This document shows positions 1-8,975 of a stretch of DNA of 64,000 bases, in pieces (the first letter of the stretch is position 1; every line of letters begins with the position of its first letter). A model generated the notes under the pieces. It saw only the letters and a program-made list of their open reading frames with translations, had not been told where the DNA came from and searched no databases. Made by a program: the position numbers and the translations under genes. Source of the stretch: Luteibacter sp. (GTDB lineage: Bacteria; Pseudomonadota; Gammaproteobacteria; Xanthomonadales; Rhodanobacteraceae); contig NZ_WNDO01000003.1 in NCBI RefSeq assembly GCF_009912395.1, positions 62,001-126,000 of the forward strand, read 5' to 3'.

Positions 1-1
1 C

Positions 2-1168
2 TTGCAGAAGCAAGGCAACGAGTATGCGCAGGAGGCCCAGGCCACCGAACTGCTCTACGCGATCTACGACGAAAACCAGTTGCGCGAGCAGATGGTGTGG
101 TTCTGGCTCAACCATTTCAGCGTGTTCAAGGACAAGGGCCGCGTGCGCTGGCTGGTGGCCGACTACGCACAGAACACCGTACGTCCGCACGCGCTGGGCA
201 AGTTCCGCGATCTGGTCATGGCGACGCTGAAAAGCCCCGCCATGCTGGAATACCTGGACAACGCCCAGAACGCCCGAGACAAGATCAACGAGAACTACGC
301 GCGCGAGCTGATGGAACTGCATACGCTCGGCGTCAACAGCGGCTATTCGCAGGCCGACGTGCAGAACCTCGCACGCATCCTCACCGGCGTGGGCGTCAAC
401 TTCGACGGCCAGCCTCGCAAGTTCCGCAAGGACCTCCAGCCGTATTACCTGCAGGAAGGCGTCTTCGAGTTCAACCCGAACCGCCACGACTTCGGCGACA
501 AGGAACTGCTGGGCAAGACGATCAAGGGCGGCGGCTTCGACGAAGTCGAGAAGGCCGTGGACCTGATCGTGAGCCAGCCGGCCTGCGCGACGTTCATTTC
601 CACCAAGCTGGCGAAGTACTTCGTATCCGACAACCCGCCGCCGGAGCTGATCAAGGCCATGGCGAAGACCTTCCGCCGCAGCGATGGCGATATCGCGGAA
701 GTGATGAAGACGATGCTGACCTCAAAGGAATTCGCCGCGTCGCTGGGCAGGCGCTACAAGGATCCCACCCAGTTCCTGGTGTCCACCATGCGTGTCGCTT
801 ACGACGGCAAGCCCGTCACCAATCCGCGTCCGCTGGTGAACTGGATCAACCAGCTCGGCCAGGCGCCGTACGGTCGCATCACGCCCGATGGCTGGCCCGT
901 GGCCGACGTGGAATGGTCCAGTTCCGGGCAGATGGCCAAGCGTTTCGAGATCGCCCGCTCGATCGGCAGTGGCGCCAACCACCTGTTCGATCTCGACGAG
1001 GAAGGCAAGCGCCAGCGCGGCGGCTTTCCCCAGCTAACCACCCCGACCTACTACGCCACGCTCGATCCCCTGCTCGGCCAGAAGACGCGCGACGCGCTGT
1101 CGCAAGCCACCTCGCAGCAGGAATGGAACACCTTCCTGCTCTCCTCCCCCGAGTTCAACTACCGCTGA
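2..1168 (+). CDS. DUF1800 family protein, C-terminal part (5' end outside window)
   Basis: This open frame runs off the left edge, so only the C-terminal ~388 residues are seen. The segment with FWLNHFSVF, ARELMELHTLGV and GYSQADVQNLARILTG is the conserved core of the DUF1800 family, and the C-terminal LLSSPEFNYR ending is also typical. DUF1800 proteins have no settled biochemical role; they are usually exported and encoded next to a DUF1501 protein, as here (8-bp gap to the next gene). The stop is TGA at 1166-1168. The identification rests on family motifs. The signal peptide and true start cannot be judged because they lie outside the window. Confidence 0.88.
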   Translation: MQKQGNEYAQEAQATELLYAIYDENQLREQMVWFWLNHFSVFKDKGRVRWLVADYAQNTVRPHALGKFRDLVMATLKSPAMLEYLDNAQNARDKINENYARELMELHTLGVNSGYSQADVQNLARILTGVGVNFDGQPRKFRKDLQPYYLQEGVFEFNPNRHDFGDKELLGKTIKGGGFDEVEKAVDLIVSQPACATFISTKLAKYFVSDNPPPELIKAMAKTFRRSDGDIAEVMKTMLTSKEFAASLGRRYKDPTQFLVSTMRVAYDGKPVTNPRPLVNWINQLGQAPYGRITPDGWPVADVEWSSSGQMAKRFEIARSIGSGANHLFDLDEEGKRQRGGFPQLTTPTYYATLDPLLGQKTRDALSQATSQQEWNTFLLSSPEFNYR

Positions 1169-1176
1169 GGCCAGCC

Positions 1177-2367
1177 ATGGATCGCCGCCAGTTCCTCCTC
1201 GCCCTCGCCGCCACCGTTCCTGCCCTCACGCTCGGGGGCAAGGTCTTCGCCGCCCCGGCGAACACGCCGCGCTTCCTGCTCGTATTCCTGCGTGGAGGCT
1301 ACGACGCGAACAACATGCTCGTGCCGTACGCCAGCGACTTCTATTACGAGTCGCGGCCCAGCATCGCGCTGGCAAAGCCGGATCCCTCCAATCCCAAGTC
1401 GGTACGCGCGCTCGATGCCCACTGGGGCCTCGCGCCCGTGCTCGCCAATTCGATGGGGCCGCTGTGGGACAAGCGCCAGCTCGCCTTCATCCCCTTCGCC
1501 GGCACCGACGATCTTTCGCGTAGCCATTTCGAAACGCAGGACAACATCGAGTCCGGCGAAGCCGGTGAAGCGCGCAGCTACGCATCGGGCTTCATGGGCC
1601 GCCTCGCGGACGTACTGCGCGGTTCGACGCCGATCGCCTTCACCGATGCCCTGCCCCTGTCGTTCCGCGGCGCAGGCGATGTACCCAACGTCTCGCTGAA
1701 GGGCGGCGGCAAGGCCGTATTCGACGATCGCCAGTCGAAGATCCTCGCCAGCATGTACGCGGGCACGCCACTGCAAGCGGCCGCCACCGATGGCCTGCAA
1801 TTGCGCCAGGAAGTGGCCCAGGACCTCCAGAACGAAATGGTCGCCGCCAGTCGCGGCGCGGTGAACGCGCGCGGTTTCGCGCAACAGGGCCAGCGCATGG
1901 CGACACTGATGCGCGATCGCTTCCGCCTCGGCTTCGTGGATGTCGGCGGCTGGGACACCCATGTGAACCAGGGCGGCGCCGAAGGCCAGCTCGCCAACAA
2001 CCTCGACAACCTCGGGCAGGGCCTCGCGGCCTTCGCCGATGGCCTGGGCGAGGCCGAGTGGAACAACACCGTGGTGGTCGTCGTCTCCGAGTTCGGCCGT
2101 ACCTTCCGCGAAAACGGCAACAAGGGCACCGACCACGGCCACGGCACCACCTACTGGGTGCTCGGTGGCAAGGTCCACGGCGGCCGCATCGCCGGCCAGC
2201 AGGTGGCCATCAACGCGGGCAGCCTGCTGCAGAACCGCGACTACCCGGTGCTCAACAACTACCGCGACGTCCTGGGCGGCATGATGCAACGCATGTACGG
2301 CCTGTCGTCGGCCGACCTGACCAAGGTCTTCCCGAACGCCAAGCCACGCGACCTTCAACTGGTGTAG
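1177..2367 (+). CDS. DUF1501 family protein with Tat-type signal
   Basis: A 396-aa protein that starts with MDRRQFLLALAATVPALTL: a twin-arginine motif (RRQFL) followed by a hydrophobic stretch and an A-x-A site near residues 25-27, so Tat export is likely. The motifs GGWDTHVNQGG and SEFGRTFRENGN, then DHGHGTTYWVLGG, are the DUF1501 signature, related to the alkaline-phosphatase/sulfatase fold. The ATG at 1177 is chosen because it gives the signal peptide; the same frame is open further upstream but only as a shadow of the DUF1800 gene. It is probably co-transcribed with the upstream DUF1800 gene. Its TAG stop (2365-2367) is supplied by a REP-like repeat. The function is unknown. Confidence 0.9.
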   Translation: MDRRQFLLALAATVPALTLGGKVFAAPANTPRFLLVFLRGGYDANNMLVPYASDFYYESRPSIALAKPDPSNPKSVRALDAHWGLAPVLANSMGPLWDKRQLAFIPFAGTDDLSRSHFETQDNIESGEAGEARSYASGFMGRLADVLRGSTPIAFTDALPLSFRGAGDVPNVSLKGGGKAVFDDRQSKILASMYAGTPLQAAATDGLQLRQEVAQDLQNEMVAASRGAVNARGFAQQGQRMATLMRDRFRLGFVDVGGWDTHVNQGGAEGQLANNLDNLGQGLAAFADGLGEAEWNNTVVVVVSEFGRTFRENGNKGTDHGHGTTYWVLGGKVHGGRIAGQQVAINAGSLLQNRDYPVLNNYRDVLGGMMQRMYGLSSADLTKVFPNAKPRDLQLV

Positions 2368-2387
2368 GAGCGCGCTTGCGCGCGATC
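2363..2387. repeat. REP-like half element
   Basis: A single copy of the TGTAGGAGCGCGCTTGCGCG core in the 27-bp gap between the convergent DUF1501 and GH15 genes. The inner palindrome can form a short hairpin. Its TAG is the stop codon of the DUF1501 gene. Confidence 0.75.
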
Positions 2388-2394
2388 GCTACGC

Positions 2395-4254
2395 TTAGGG
2401 CTGCCAGACCTGCCCCTCAGGATGCGATAGCTGCCGGTCGAGGTAATACGCCGCGCTGATGAAAGCGAGGTGCGTGAGCGCCTGCGGGAAATTGCCCAGC
2501 GGTTCGCCACGCAGGCTCAGCTCCTCGGAGAACAGGCCGAGGTGGTTCGCATAGAGCACGCCACGCGCCATGATCTCGCGCGCCTCGTGCAAGCGACCCG
2601 CACGAGCCAGGCATTCCACATACCAAAACGTGCAGGTGGTGAACGCGCCCTCGCCGCCCTTCAGGCCATCGGCATTTAGGTAGCGGAAGACCAGGCCGTC
2701 GTCGGTGAGCTGGTCGCGGATAGCGTCCAGCGTGTCCAGCCAGACCGGGTCGGTGGCGGAGACGAAGCGCACCAGCGGCATCATCAGCAGTGAGGCGTCG
2801 AGGTCGGTGCCGCCCTTGGTCTGCACGAAGTAACCGTGTTCGGGATGGCGGAAGTTCTCCCAGATATCTTCGGCGATGCGGTCGCGTTCGGCGGCCCACT
2901 CGACGATCGGCCCGGGCAGCGACCGCTTGCCCGCCAGGCGCACCGTGCGATCCAGCGCCACCCAGCACATCAGGCGCGAATGCAGGAAATGCCGCGGCTT
3001 GTCGCGAATCTCCCAGATCCCTTCGTCCGCGTCGCCCCAATGGCGCGACACGTGATCGACCATGCGCCGCACGTGCTGCCAGCCGGCATGGCTGATCGCC
3101 GTGCCGTACTTGTTCGATAGGTAAATGCTGTCCATCAGCTCGCCGAAGATGTCGAGCTGGGTCTGCGAACGGGCGGCGTTGCCGATGCGTACCGGCTTCG
3201 ATCCTGCATAGCCGGCGAGATGGTCGAGGGTTGCTTCGTCCTCCGCTTCGCTGCCGTCCAGCGCGTACATGATGCGCAGTGCGGAATCCTTGGCGAGCGC
3301 CATGATCCGTGCCTCCGACCATTGGCGGAAATGCTCTGCCTCTTCCACGTAGCCCATCCGCATGAAGGCATACACGGTGAACGAGGCATCGCGGATCCAG
3401 GTCGCGCGGTAGTCCCAGTTGCGTTCCGCGCCCGTCGCTTCCGGCAGGCCAAAGGTGGCGGCCGCCGCGATGGAGCCATGCCGATGCGACGTGAGCAACT
3501 TCAGCACGAGGGCGGAGCGATCCACCTTCTCGCGCCAACGCCCTCGATAGGAGGACTTGCGCATCCAGCGACGCCAGGCCTCGGCCGTATCGCGAAGGGC
3601 TGCGGCGCATTCGCGAACGTCCAGCGGCTCGATCTCCTCGTCGCACAACACGAACCAGACCTCCTTGCCCGGCTCCAGCGGGAAACGCGCATCCGCCTCG
3701 CCCTCTCCGATGCGTAGTGGCACGTTCGCCCCCAATCGCACCGACTGCGCATGCGTGTGGAAGACGACGGAGTCGCCGTACGCCTCGACCTCGGGCACGG
3801 CGCGGGCGTAGTCCAGTCGCGGACGACAACGGACATGGATATCGATCTTGCCGCGTAAGACGCGAATACAGCGGACGAGGCTTCGCGGCGCGCGGGACTG
3901 GATATCCGGGTGCGGCATGAAGTCGGTCATCTCGACGCTGCCCTCTTCGGACATCCAGCGCGTGATGAGGACGTTGGTCTCCGGCACGTAGAGCTGCATG
4001 CGGCGGGGCTCGTCCAGCGCAGGCTCCACCGAGAACTCGCCGCCCTCGTCCGGGTCGAGTAGGGCGGCGAAGATCGTCGGGCTGTCCAGGTGAGGCCAGC
4101 ACAGGTAGTCGATGCAGCCGTCCGTGGCGACCAGGGCGGCGGTATCCAGGTTGCCGACGATGCCGTGCTCGCCGATACGCCGGCCGGGCATGGGGTTTTC
4201 GCGGTTCGGCACGCGCTTCTCCATCGGTGGGGACCGTACGGATAGCAATGCCAT
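2395..4254 (-). CDS. glycoside hydrolase family 15 protein (glucoamylase/trehalase type)
   Basis: Up to 619 aa. The N-terminus carries IGEHGIVGNLDTAALV and DGCIDYLCWPHLDSP, the entry motif of bacterial GH15 proteins. The (alpha/alpha)6 domain follows, with WDYRATWIRDASF, WEIRDKPRHFLHSRLMCWVA and FTTCTFWYVECLARAGR. Enzymes of this family hydrolyse alpha-glucosidic bonds in glucans or trehalose; the substrate here cannot be told. No signal peptide is seen, so it is probably cytoplasmic. In-frame ATG codons at 4254, 4224 and 4191 are all possible starts and none has a strong ribosome site; conservation starts just after the third. The gene lies 31 bp downstream of the DUF5916 gene on the same strand and may share its transcript. 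Confidence 0.88.
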   Translation of the reverse strand: MALLSVRSPPMEKRVPNRENPMPGRRIGEHGIVGNLDTAALVATDGCIDYLCWPHLDSPTIFAALLDPDEGGEFSVEPALDEPRRMQLYVPETNVLITRWMSEEGSVEMTDFMPHPDIQSRAPRSLVRCIRVLRGKIDIHVRCRPRLDYARAVPEVEAYGDSVVFHTHAQSVRLGANVPLRIGEGEADARFPLEPGKEVWFVLCDEEIEPLDVRECAAALRDTAEAWRRWMRKSSYRGRWREKVDRSALVLKLLTSHRHGSIAAAATFGLPEATGAERNWDYRATWIRDASFTVYAFMRMGYVEEAEHFRQWSEARIMALAKDSALRIMYALDGSEAEDEATLDHLAGYAGSKPVRIGNAARSQTQLDIFGELMDSIYLSNKYGTAISHAGWQHVRRMVDHVSRHWGDADEGIWEIRDKPRHFLHSRLMCWVALDRTVRLAGKRSLPGPIVEWAAERDRIAEDIWENFRHPEHGYFVQTKGGTDLDASLLMMPLVRFVSATDPVWLDTLDAIRDQLTDDGLVFRYLNADGLKGGEGAFTTCTFWYVECLARAGRLHEAREIMARGVLYANHLGLFSEELSLRGEPLGNFPQALTHLAFISAAYYLDRQLSHPEGQVWQP

Positions 4255-4285
4255 GGCGGACGTGAAGGCAGCGCCGATAGGACGC

Positions 4286-6514
4286 TCAGAATTCCATGCG
4301 GTAGGCCACCTTCACCAGGGCCTCGTTGACGTCCTTCAGGGCGAAGCCCCGACGGAACTGGCCATCCAGGTCATCGTTGGTGTCCTCACGATAACCGCCC
4401 CGGTTGTACACGATGTACAGGTTCGACAGGGGCGCGATCTCGTAGCGATAACGAATCTGGAAGCCCAGGTTGGCGACGCCCAGGTCGTCCACCGCCTCGT
4501 TGCTGGCGACGGCGCGACCCGTCGGCGAGATCTCATAGGCCTGGCGCATCCGGGCGGCCACGGCGAGGGTCTGGAGCTTCACCCGCAGCTCGTGGCGGTT
4601 GCCGAAGTTCCAGTTCAGGCCGCTGTCGATGCCGATGGTGCGCCCGTCGAAGCTGCCGACGAGGTTGTCGTGCTGCCAGATGAGCCAGTTCGGGTCCCAC
4701 TCGTAGCTGGCGCCAGCGAAGATGCTGAAGCCGTCGGTGATGAAATAGGTCGGCGTGAACTTGAAGTAGTAGCCGAGACGACGCAGGCCGGTGAGCTGGT
4801 TGCCCGAAATCGAGCCTTCGGTGGTCCAACTCCAGCGGCCGGAGCGCGGCTGTTCGCGCTGCCACTTCAGGCGCGCCGTGGGCTTGGTCCGTAGCGGGTT
4901 GTTGCCCCGCGTCAGCAGGTCGTCATAGGCAGCCGTGAACATGTCCAGGCGCCACCATTCCGCACCACCGTCCCGACGCTGGCTGTCGCGCATGATGCGG
5001 AAACGACGGTTGATCAGGCGATTTTCCGTGTTGTCCTGCTGGGAGACACGGAAGCGCCACAGGTGCGAGGCGTAGGCGGAGTCGGCCGGGAGCTGCGTAT
5101 CGCGGTAGCGCACCTCCCAGTGCAGGTACTCCATGTCGTTGCGCGGCAGGTAGCCAAAGTCGTCGATGTTCAGGCGCTTGCCGAAGTACATGCCGAGCCA
5201 CTGCTGGCTCCAGCGGTCGTTCATTTCCCAGTACGCGATGCTGGTGGCGCCAAGACCTGAACTGTCGGCACCGCGCTGGTCGATCTTGCTGCCCACCACG
5301 TTGCTGGTGATGGTGAACGATGCGTTCGGCTGCCAGCGGTGGTCAATGCCCAGCACGTTGGCGTCGCGGTTGAGATAGGGATGATTGACCCGCGTGGCGA
5401 GCAAGCCGAGGGTCTGCGTGCCCAGGTTCTGCACGATGCGCAGGGCACCGAAGGTTCGCCCTGCGTCGCCCTTCTCCTGAGCAGTCAGGATGCCGTAGCT
5501 GGTGGACCCGACACTGCCGTTCACCTTGACCGCCGCGGAGATATCGGCCGACCCACGACCATCGTCGGCGGCACCGCCGACGCGACGCGTGTAGACGAGC
5601 TGGGAGTAATCGTCGAGCAGGCTGAAATCGAAGATGCCCTGATTCTCGGTGAAGAACGGACGCTTGTCGGTGAAGAAGGTCTCCGTCGGCGAGAAATTCA
5701 CGACTAGGTCGTCGCTTTCCACCTGACCGAAGTCGGGATTGATCGTCGCCGTGACCTGGGTCTGACCGTTCGGCTTCCAAAGGATGTCCGCGCCCTGCTG
5801 GAACGAGGTGCCGCCATGGGCGCGATCGGTACGTGCCACCAGGTACGGGGTCACCGCGAACAGCGACTGGGAGTACGCCGGCACTTCCAGTTTTTGGAAG
5901 CTGGACAGGAAGCGACCGCGATCGAACGAGACGGTGGGCCATGCGGCACGCTCGCCGGTGGCGGCGATGATCCGGTCGATGTAGAGACCGATGGTGCGCG
6001 TGTTGCCCGACGCCTTGCGCATCGGTGCGATGTACCAGGGGATGAGGATCTCGACGGAGTAGCCTTCCGCGTCCTCGCTGGTCGCATGCTCCCAGATGCC
6101 ATCCCAGTCGTAGCTGAAGTCGTTCTCGTTGGTGATGACCTCGTCCGCGATGCCACCTTGCGACTTCACCTCGAAGTCGTAGCCCACGCGGCCATCGGCG
6201 TCGAAGTCCACCATCACGTTCACGCGGTCGACGCGCGCATCCTCGTCGCGGCGAGCCTGCTGCTTCGAACGGGGAATGCCGGCCGGCTGGGTAACCCGGA
6301 TCGCCACGGCCAGCCCCTTGGGCGTGGACAGCACCCAGGCGTCGATCGGCTGGCTGGCCGCCTTGCCGGTCCATGGCTGGGTCACATGAAAATCCGTGAT
6401 GTGCTGCGCCCCGGCCCATTCCGCGGGATCAATATGGCCGTCGATCTTCACCTCCGCCACGGCGGAAGCCGAGGCGAAGCAAAGCGCGAGGAACAGGATG
6501 AAGCGACGGCGCAT
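4286..6514 (-). CDS. DUF5916 domain outer-membrane protein with CBM9-like N-domain
   Basis: A 742-aa protein. Residues 1-20 are a Sec signal peptide (cleavage after ASAVA). Residues ~21-210 look like the carbohydrate-binding CBM9-like domain that heads DUF5916 proteins (KIDGHIDPAEWAGAQ; VMVDFDADGRVGYDFEVKS). The rest is rich in alternating aromatic/polar strands and ends in Phe (VAYRMEF), as expected of a beta-barrel outer-membrane protein. NPDFGQVESDDLVVNFSP and FFTENQGIFDF are conserved DUF5916 motifs. The role is unknown; in the family it is often near glycan-use or peptidase genes. The GH15 gene follows 31 bp downstream, which suggests a link to an alpha-glucan, but that is inference. Confidence 0.88.
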   Translation of the reverse strand: MRRRFILFLALCFASASAVAEVKIDGHIDPAEWAGAQHITDFHVTQPWTGKAASQPIDAWVLSTPKGLAVAIRVTQPAGIPRSKQQARRDEDARVDRVNVMVDFDADGRVGYDFEVKSQGGIADEVITNENDFSYDWDGIWEHATSEDAEGYSVEILIPWYIAPMRKASGNTRTIGLYIDRIIAATGERAAWPTVSFDRGRFLSSFQKLEVPAYSQSLFAVTPYLVARTDRAHGGTSFQQGADILWKPNGQTQVTATINPDFGQVESDDLVVNFSPTETFFTDKRPFFTENQGIFDFSLLDDYSQLVYTRRVGGAADDGRGSADISAAVKVNGSVGSTSYGILTAQEKGDAGRTFGALRIVQNLGTQTLGLLATRVNHPYLNRDANVLGIDHRWQPNASFTITSNVVGSKIDQRGADSSGLGATSIAYWEMNDRWSQQWLGMYFGKRLNIDDFGYLPRNDMEYLHWEVRYRDTQLPADSAYASHLWRFRVSQQDNTENRLINRRFRIMRDSQRRDGGAEWWRLDMFTAAYDDLLTRGNNPLRTKPTARLKWQREQPRSGRWSWTTEGSISGNQLTGLRRLGYYFKFTPTYFITDGFSIFAGASYEWDPNWLIWQHDNLVGSFDGRTIGIDSGLNWNFGNRHELRVKLQTLAVAARMRQAYEISPTGRAVASNEAVDDLGVANLGFQIRYRYEIAPLSNLYIVYNRGGYREDTNDDLDGQFRRGFALKDVNEALVKVAYRMEF

Positions 6515-6602
6515 GGGATCCCCAATCGTGACAACTTGCGGGAATGGATGCGCCCCCGCGCGAAAGGGTTACCCATGACTATCGGCCTATGCCTGCGCAC
6601 GG

Positions 6603-7455
6603 CCTCCTACGCAAAAGCCGATGCGACGCCTTCGCGGTGCTGGTAAACCGAGGCGCTGGGTTCCTGTTTGCACAGGAACGACGAGGCTGGGAGATCGTCG
6701 TTCCAGCGAACGCTGGAACCCAGCGCGAGGCAATCGGTTGTCGCCTCGCGACCTCCTACGTAAAGCCGATGCAGCGCCCTTGCAGTGCTGGCAAACCGGG
6801 GCGCTGGGTTCCTGTTTGCACAGGAACGACGAGCTCGCGATCCGTCGTTCCAGCGCACGCTGGAACCCAGCACGAGGCAATCGGTTGTCGTCTCGCGACC
6901 TCCTACGTAAAGCCGATGCAGCGCCCTTGCCGTGCTGGCAAACCGGGGCGCTGGGTTCCTGTTTGCACAGGAACGACGAGCTCGCGATCCGTCGTTCCAG
7001 CGAACGCTGGAACCCAGCGCGAGGCAATCGGTTGTCGCCTTGCGGCCTCCTACGTAAAGCCGATGCAGCGCCCTTGCCGTGCTGGCAAACCGAGGCGCTG
7101 GGTTCCTGTTTTCACAGGAACGACGAGCTCGCGATCCGTCGTTCCAGCGCACGCTGGAACCCAGCGCGGGGCGACCGGTTGTCGCCTCGCGGCCTCCTAC
7201 GTAAAGCCGATGCAGCGCCCCCGCCATGCTGGCAAACCGGGGCGCTGGGCTCCTGGAACGACGAGCTCGCGATCCGTCGTTCCAGCGCACGCTGGAACCC
7301 AGCGCGGGGCGGTCGGTTGTCGCCTCGCGGCCTCCTACGCCAAAGCCGATGTGGCGCCCTCGCGGTGCTGGCGAACCGGGGCGCTGGGTTCCTGTTTGCA
7401 CAGGAACGACAAGGCTGGCGATCCGTCGTTCGAGCCAACGCTGGAACGACGGCTG
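6603..7455. repeat. tandem array, six copies of a ~147-bp hairpin-rich unit
   Basis: Units begin with CCTCCTACG at about 6603, 6752, 6899, 7046, 7193 and 7331. The spacings are 149, 147, 147, 147 and 138 bp, and the last copy is cut short. Each unit holds two hairpins. One is GGTTCCTGTTTGCACAGGAA (hairpin arms TTCCTGT/ACAGGAA). The other has CGTTCCAGC and GCTGGAACCC as arms around a short AC-containing loop. Together the two form a larger inverted structure (CGCTGGGTTCC ... GGAACCCAGCG). The copies are 85-95% alike by eye. The fifth unit has lost the first hairpin, which shortens it by 9 bp. There is no coding gene here: the open frames across it exist because 147 is a multiple of three. Confidence 0.9.
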
Positions 7456-7458
7456 GGC

Positions 7459-8877
7459 TCAGAGCCCCAGCAGGGCTTTCGGTTCCAGGTATGCCTCCAG
7501 CCCGAACACCCCGTACTCCCGTCCCAGCCCCGACTGCTTGAAACCGCCGAACGGAGCCTTCGGCTCATGGCTCAAGGTATTCACCAGCACACGACCCGCA
7601 TCGATGCGCGAAGCCACGCGACGCGCGCGCTCCGCGTCGGCGGACACGACATAGGCTTGCAAGCCATACGGCGTATCGTTAGCGATGGCGATGGCCTGCT
7701 CTTCGTCGTCGTACGCGATGATCGAAAGCACCGGGCCGAAGATTTCCTCGCGGGCGATGGTCATGTCGTTGCGCACATCGGTGAACAGCGTCGGCTTCAC
7801 CAGCCAACCTTTATCCACGCCGTCGGGACGCCCTTCGCCACCGGCCAGCAGGCGCGCGCCCTCGTCGATACCCTTGCGGATGTAACCCTGTACGCGCTCC
7901 CACTGGCGCTGGCTGACCATCGGCCCGATCTGCGTTTCCGCATGGGACGGATCGCCCGACACCATCGCATTCGCCAGCGCCGCGGCGCGCGCTTCGAAAT
8001 CCGCCAGCCGCGCACGAGGAACCAGGATACGCGTACCGGCGATGCAGGCCTGGCCGCTGTTGGCGAAGCCCGCATTGAGCGCAAGCGGCACGGCCACATC
8101 GAAATCCGCATCGTCGAGGATCAGCGTAGGCGACTTCCCGCCCAGTTCCAGGGTCACGCGTTTCAACGTATCCGCCGACGCGCGGACGATACCCTTGCCC
8201 ACCACGGTGGAACCGGTAAACGATATCTTCGCGACGTCGGGACTAGTGACCATTTCCGCCCCCACCACGTCGCCGCGCCCTGTCACGATGTTGAACACGC
8301 CCGCCGGCGCACCGGCCGCATGCAACGCCTCGGTGACGATACGCGTCTGCCACGCACTCATCTCGCTGGGCTTGATGACGGCGGTGCAACCCGCCGCGAT
8401 GGCGGTGGCGAGCTTGCCGCAGATGAAGCCCGCGTTGCTGTTCCACGGCGTGATAAGCTCGGTGACACCGACCGGTTGCATGACCACCGTCGCCTTGCCC
8501 AACTGTCGCGTGAATTCGTAATGCTCCAGCGCGTCGATCGCATCGAGGAACACGCTCGCGGCATGGTCGGTCATCCAGTGGGCACGCGACGAGGGCGCAC
8601 CGTATTCCTTCACCACGGCCTCAAGCAGGTCGTCGGCGCGGGCCGCGACGGCGGTGTGCATACGTCGGAGCAGGTCGATCCGCTCGGCCACCGAGCTGCG
8701 TGAGAACGTGGCGAAAGCCCGCTTCGCCGCCGCGATCGCCATGCGTGCATCTTCCGCGTCGGCCAGGCGGACGCTGCCGAGGACTTCTTCCGTCGCCGGA
8801 TTGAACAGGTCGAAACGCTCGGTGCCGTGCGGCGTGACGAAGGCACCGTCGATATAAATGGTGTCGATCGAAATCAT
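7459..8877 (-). CDS. aldehyde dehydrogenase family protein
   Basis: A 472-aa NAD(P)-dependent aldehyde dehydrogenase of usual length. The general base Glu244 is in VTLELGGKSP and the nucleophile Cys278 in NSGQACIAGTRI; ITPWNSNAG (143-150) and ISFTGSTVVGKG (cofactor domain) are in the right order. The substrate is not evident. It is transcribed divergently from a LysR-type regulator with a 98-bp gap, the classic layout for regulator-controlled detoxification or catabolic dehydrogenases. The 3' end lies directly against the tandem-repeat array. ATG at 8877 is preceded, on its own strand, by AGGAGTTCCTCC, a good ribosome site. Confidence 0.92.
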   Translation of the reverse strand: MISIDTIYIDGAFVTPHGTERFDLFNPATEEVLGSVRLADAEDARMAIAAAKRAFATFSRSSVAERIDLLRRMHTAVAARADDLLEAVVKEYGAPSSRAHWMTDHAASVFLDAIDALEHYEFTRQLGKATVVMQPVGVTELITPWNSNAGFICGKLATAIAAGCTAVIKPSEMSAWQTRIVTEALHAAGAPAGVFNIVTGRGDVVGAEMVTSPDVAKISFTGSTVVGKGIVRASADTLKRVTLELGGKSPTLILDDADFDVAVPLALNAGFANSGQACIAGTRILVPRARLADFEARAAALANAMVSGDPSHAETQIGPMVSQRQWERVQGYIRKGIDEGARLLAGGEGRPDGVDKGWLVKPTLFTDVRNDMTIAREEIFGPVLSIIAYDDEEQAIAIANDTPYGLQAYVVSADAERARRVASRIDAGRVLVNTLSHEPKAPFGGFKQSGLGREYGVFGLEAYLEPKALLGL

Positions 8878-8922
8878 GGAGGAACTCCTGCAGGGATGTG
8901 CCCCACAGGATGTAGCCCCTTC

Positions 8923-8963
8923 ATTGACCTGATAAGCTGGACAACAACGAATGACCTATTAAG
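8923..8963. promoter_or_regulatory. candidate operator: direct repeat in the ALDH/LysR divergent gap
   Basis: Two imperfect copies of a 14-bp direct repeat, ATTGACCTGATAAG (8923-8936) and AATGACCTATTAAG (8950-8963), match at 11 of 14 positions with starts 27 bp apart. They lie between the divergent aldehyde dehydrogenase and LysR genes. A LysR-type regulator commonly binds two sites in such a gap; assigning these repeats as its sites is inference. Confidence 0.4.
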
Positions 8964-8975
8964 TAAAAGCGGACA

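Noticed and set aside
6603-7455. Possible CRISPR array
   Set aside because: The unit is ~147 bp and repeated without unique spacers, and no cas gene is near.
6544-8703. A 719-codon open frame, and others on both strands, across the repeat array
   Set aside because: The frames exist because the 147-bp unit is a multiple of three and GC-rich; they run antisense through the aldehyde dehydrogenase gene and have no family motifs or ribosome site.
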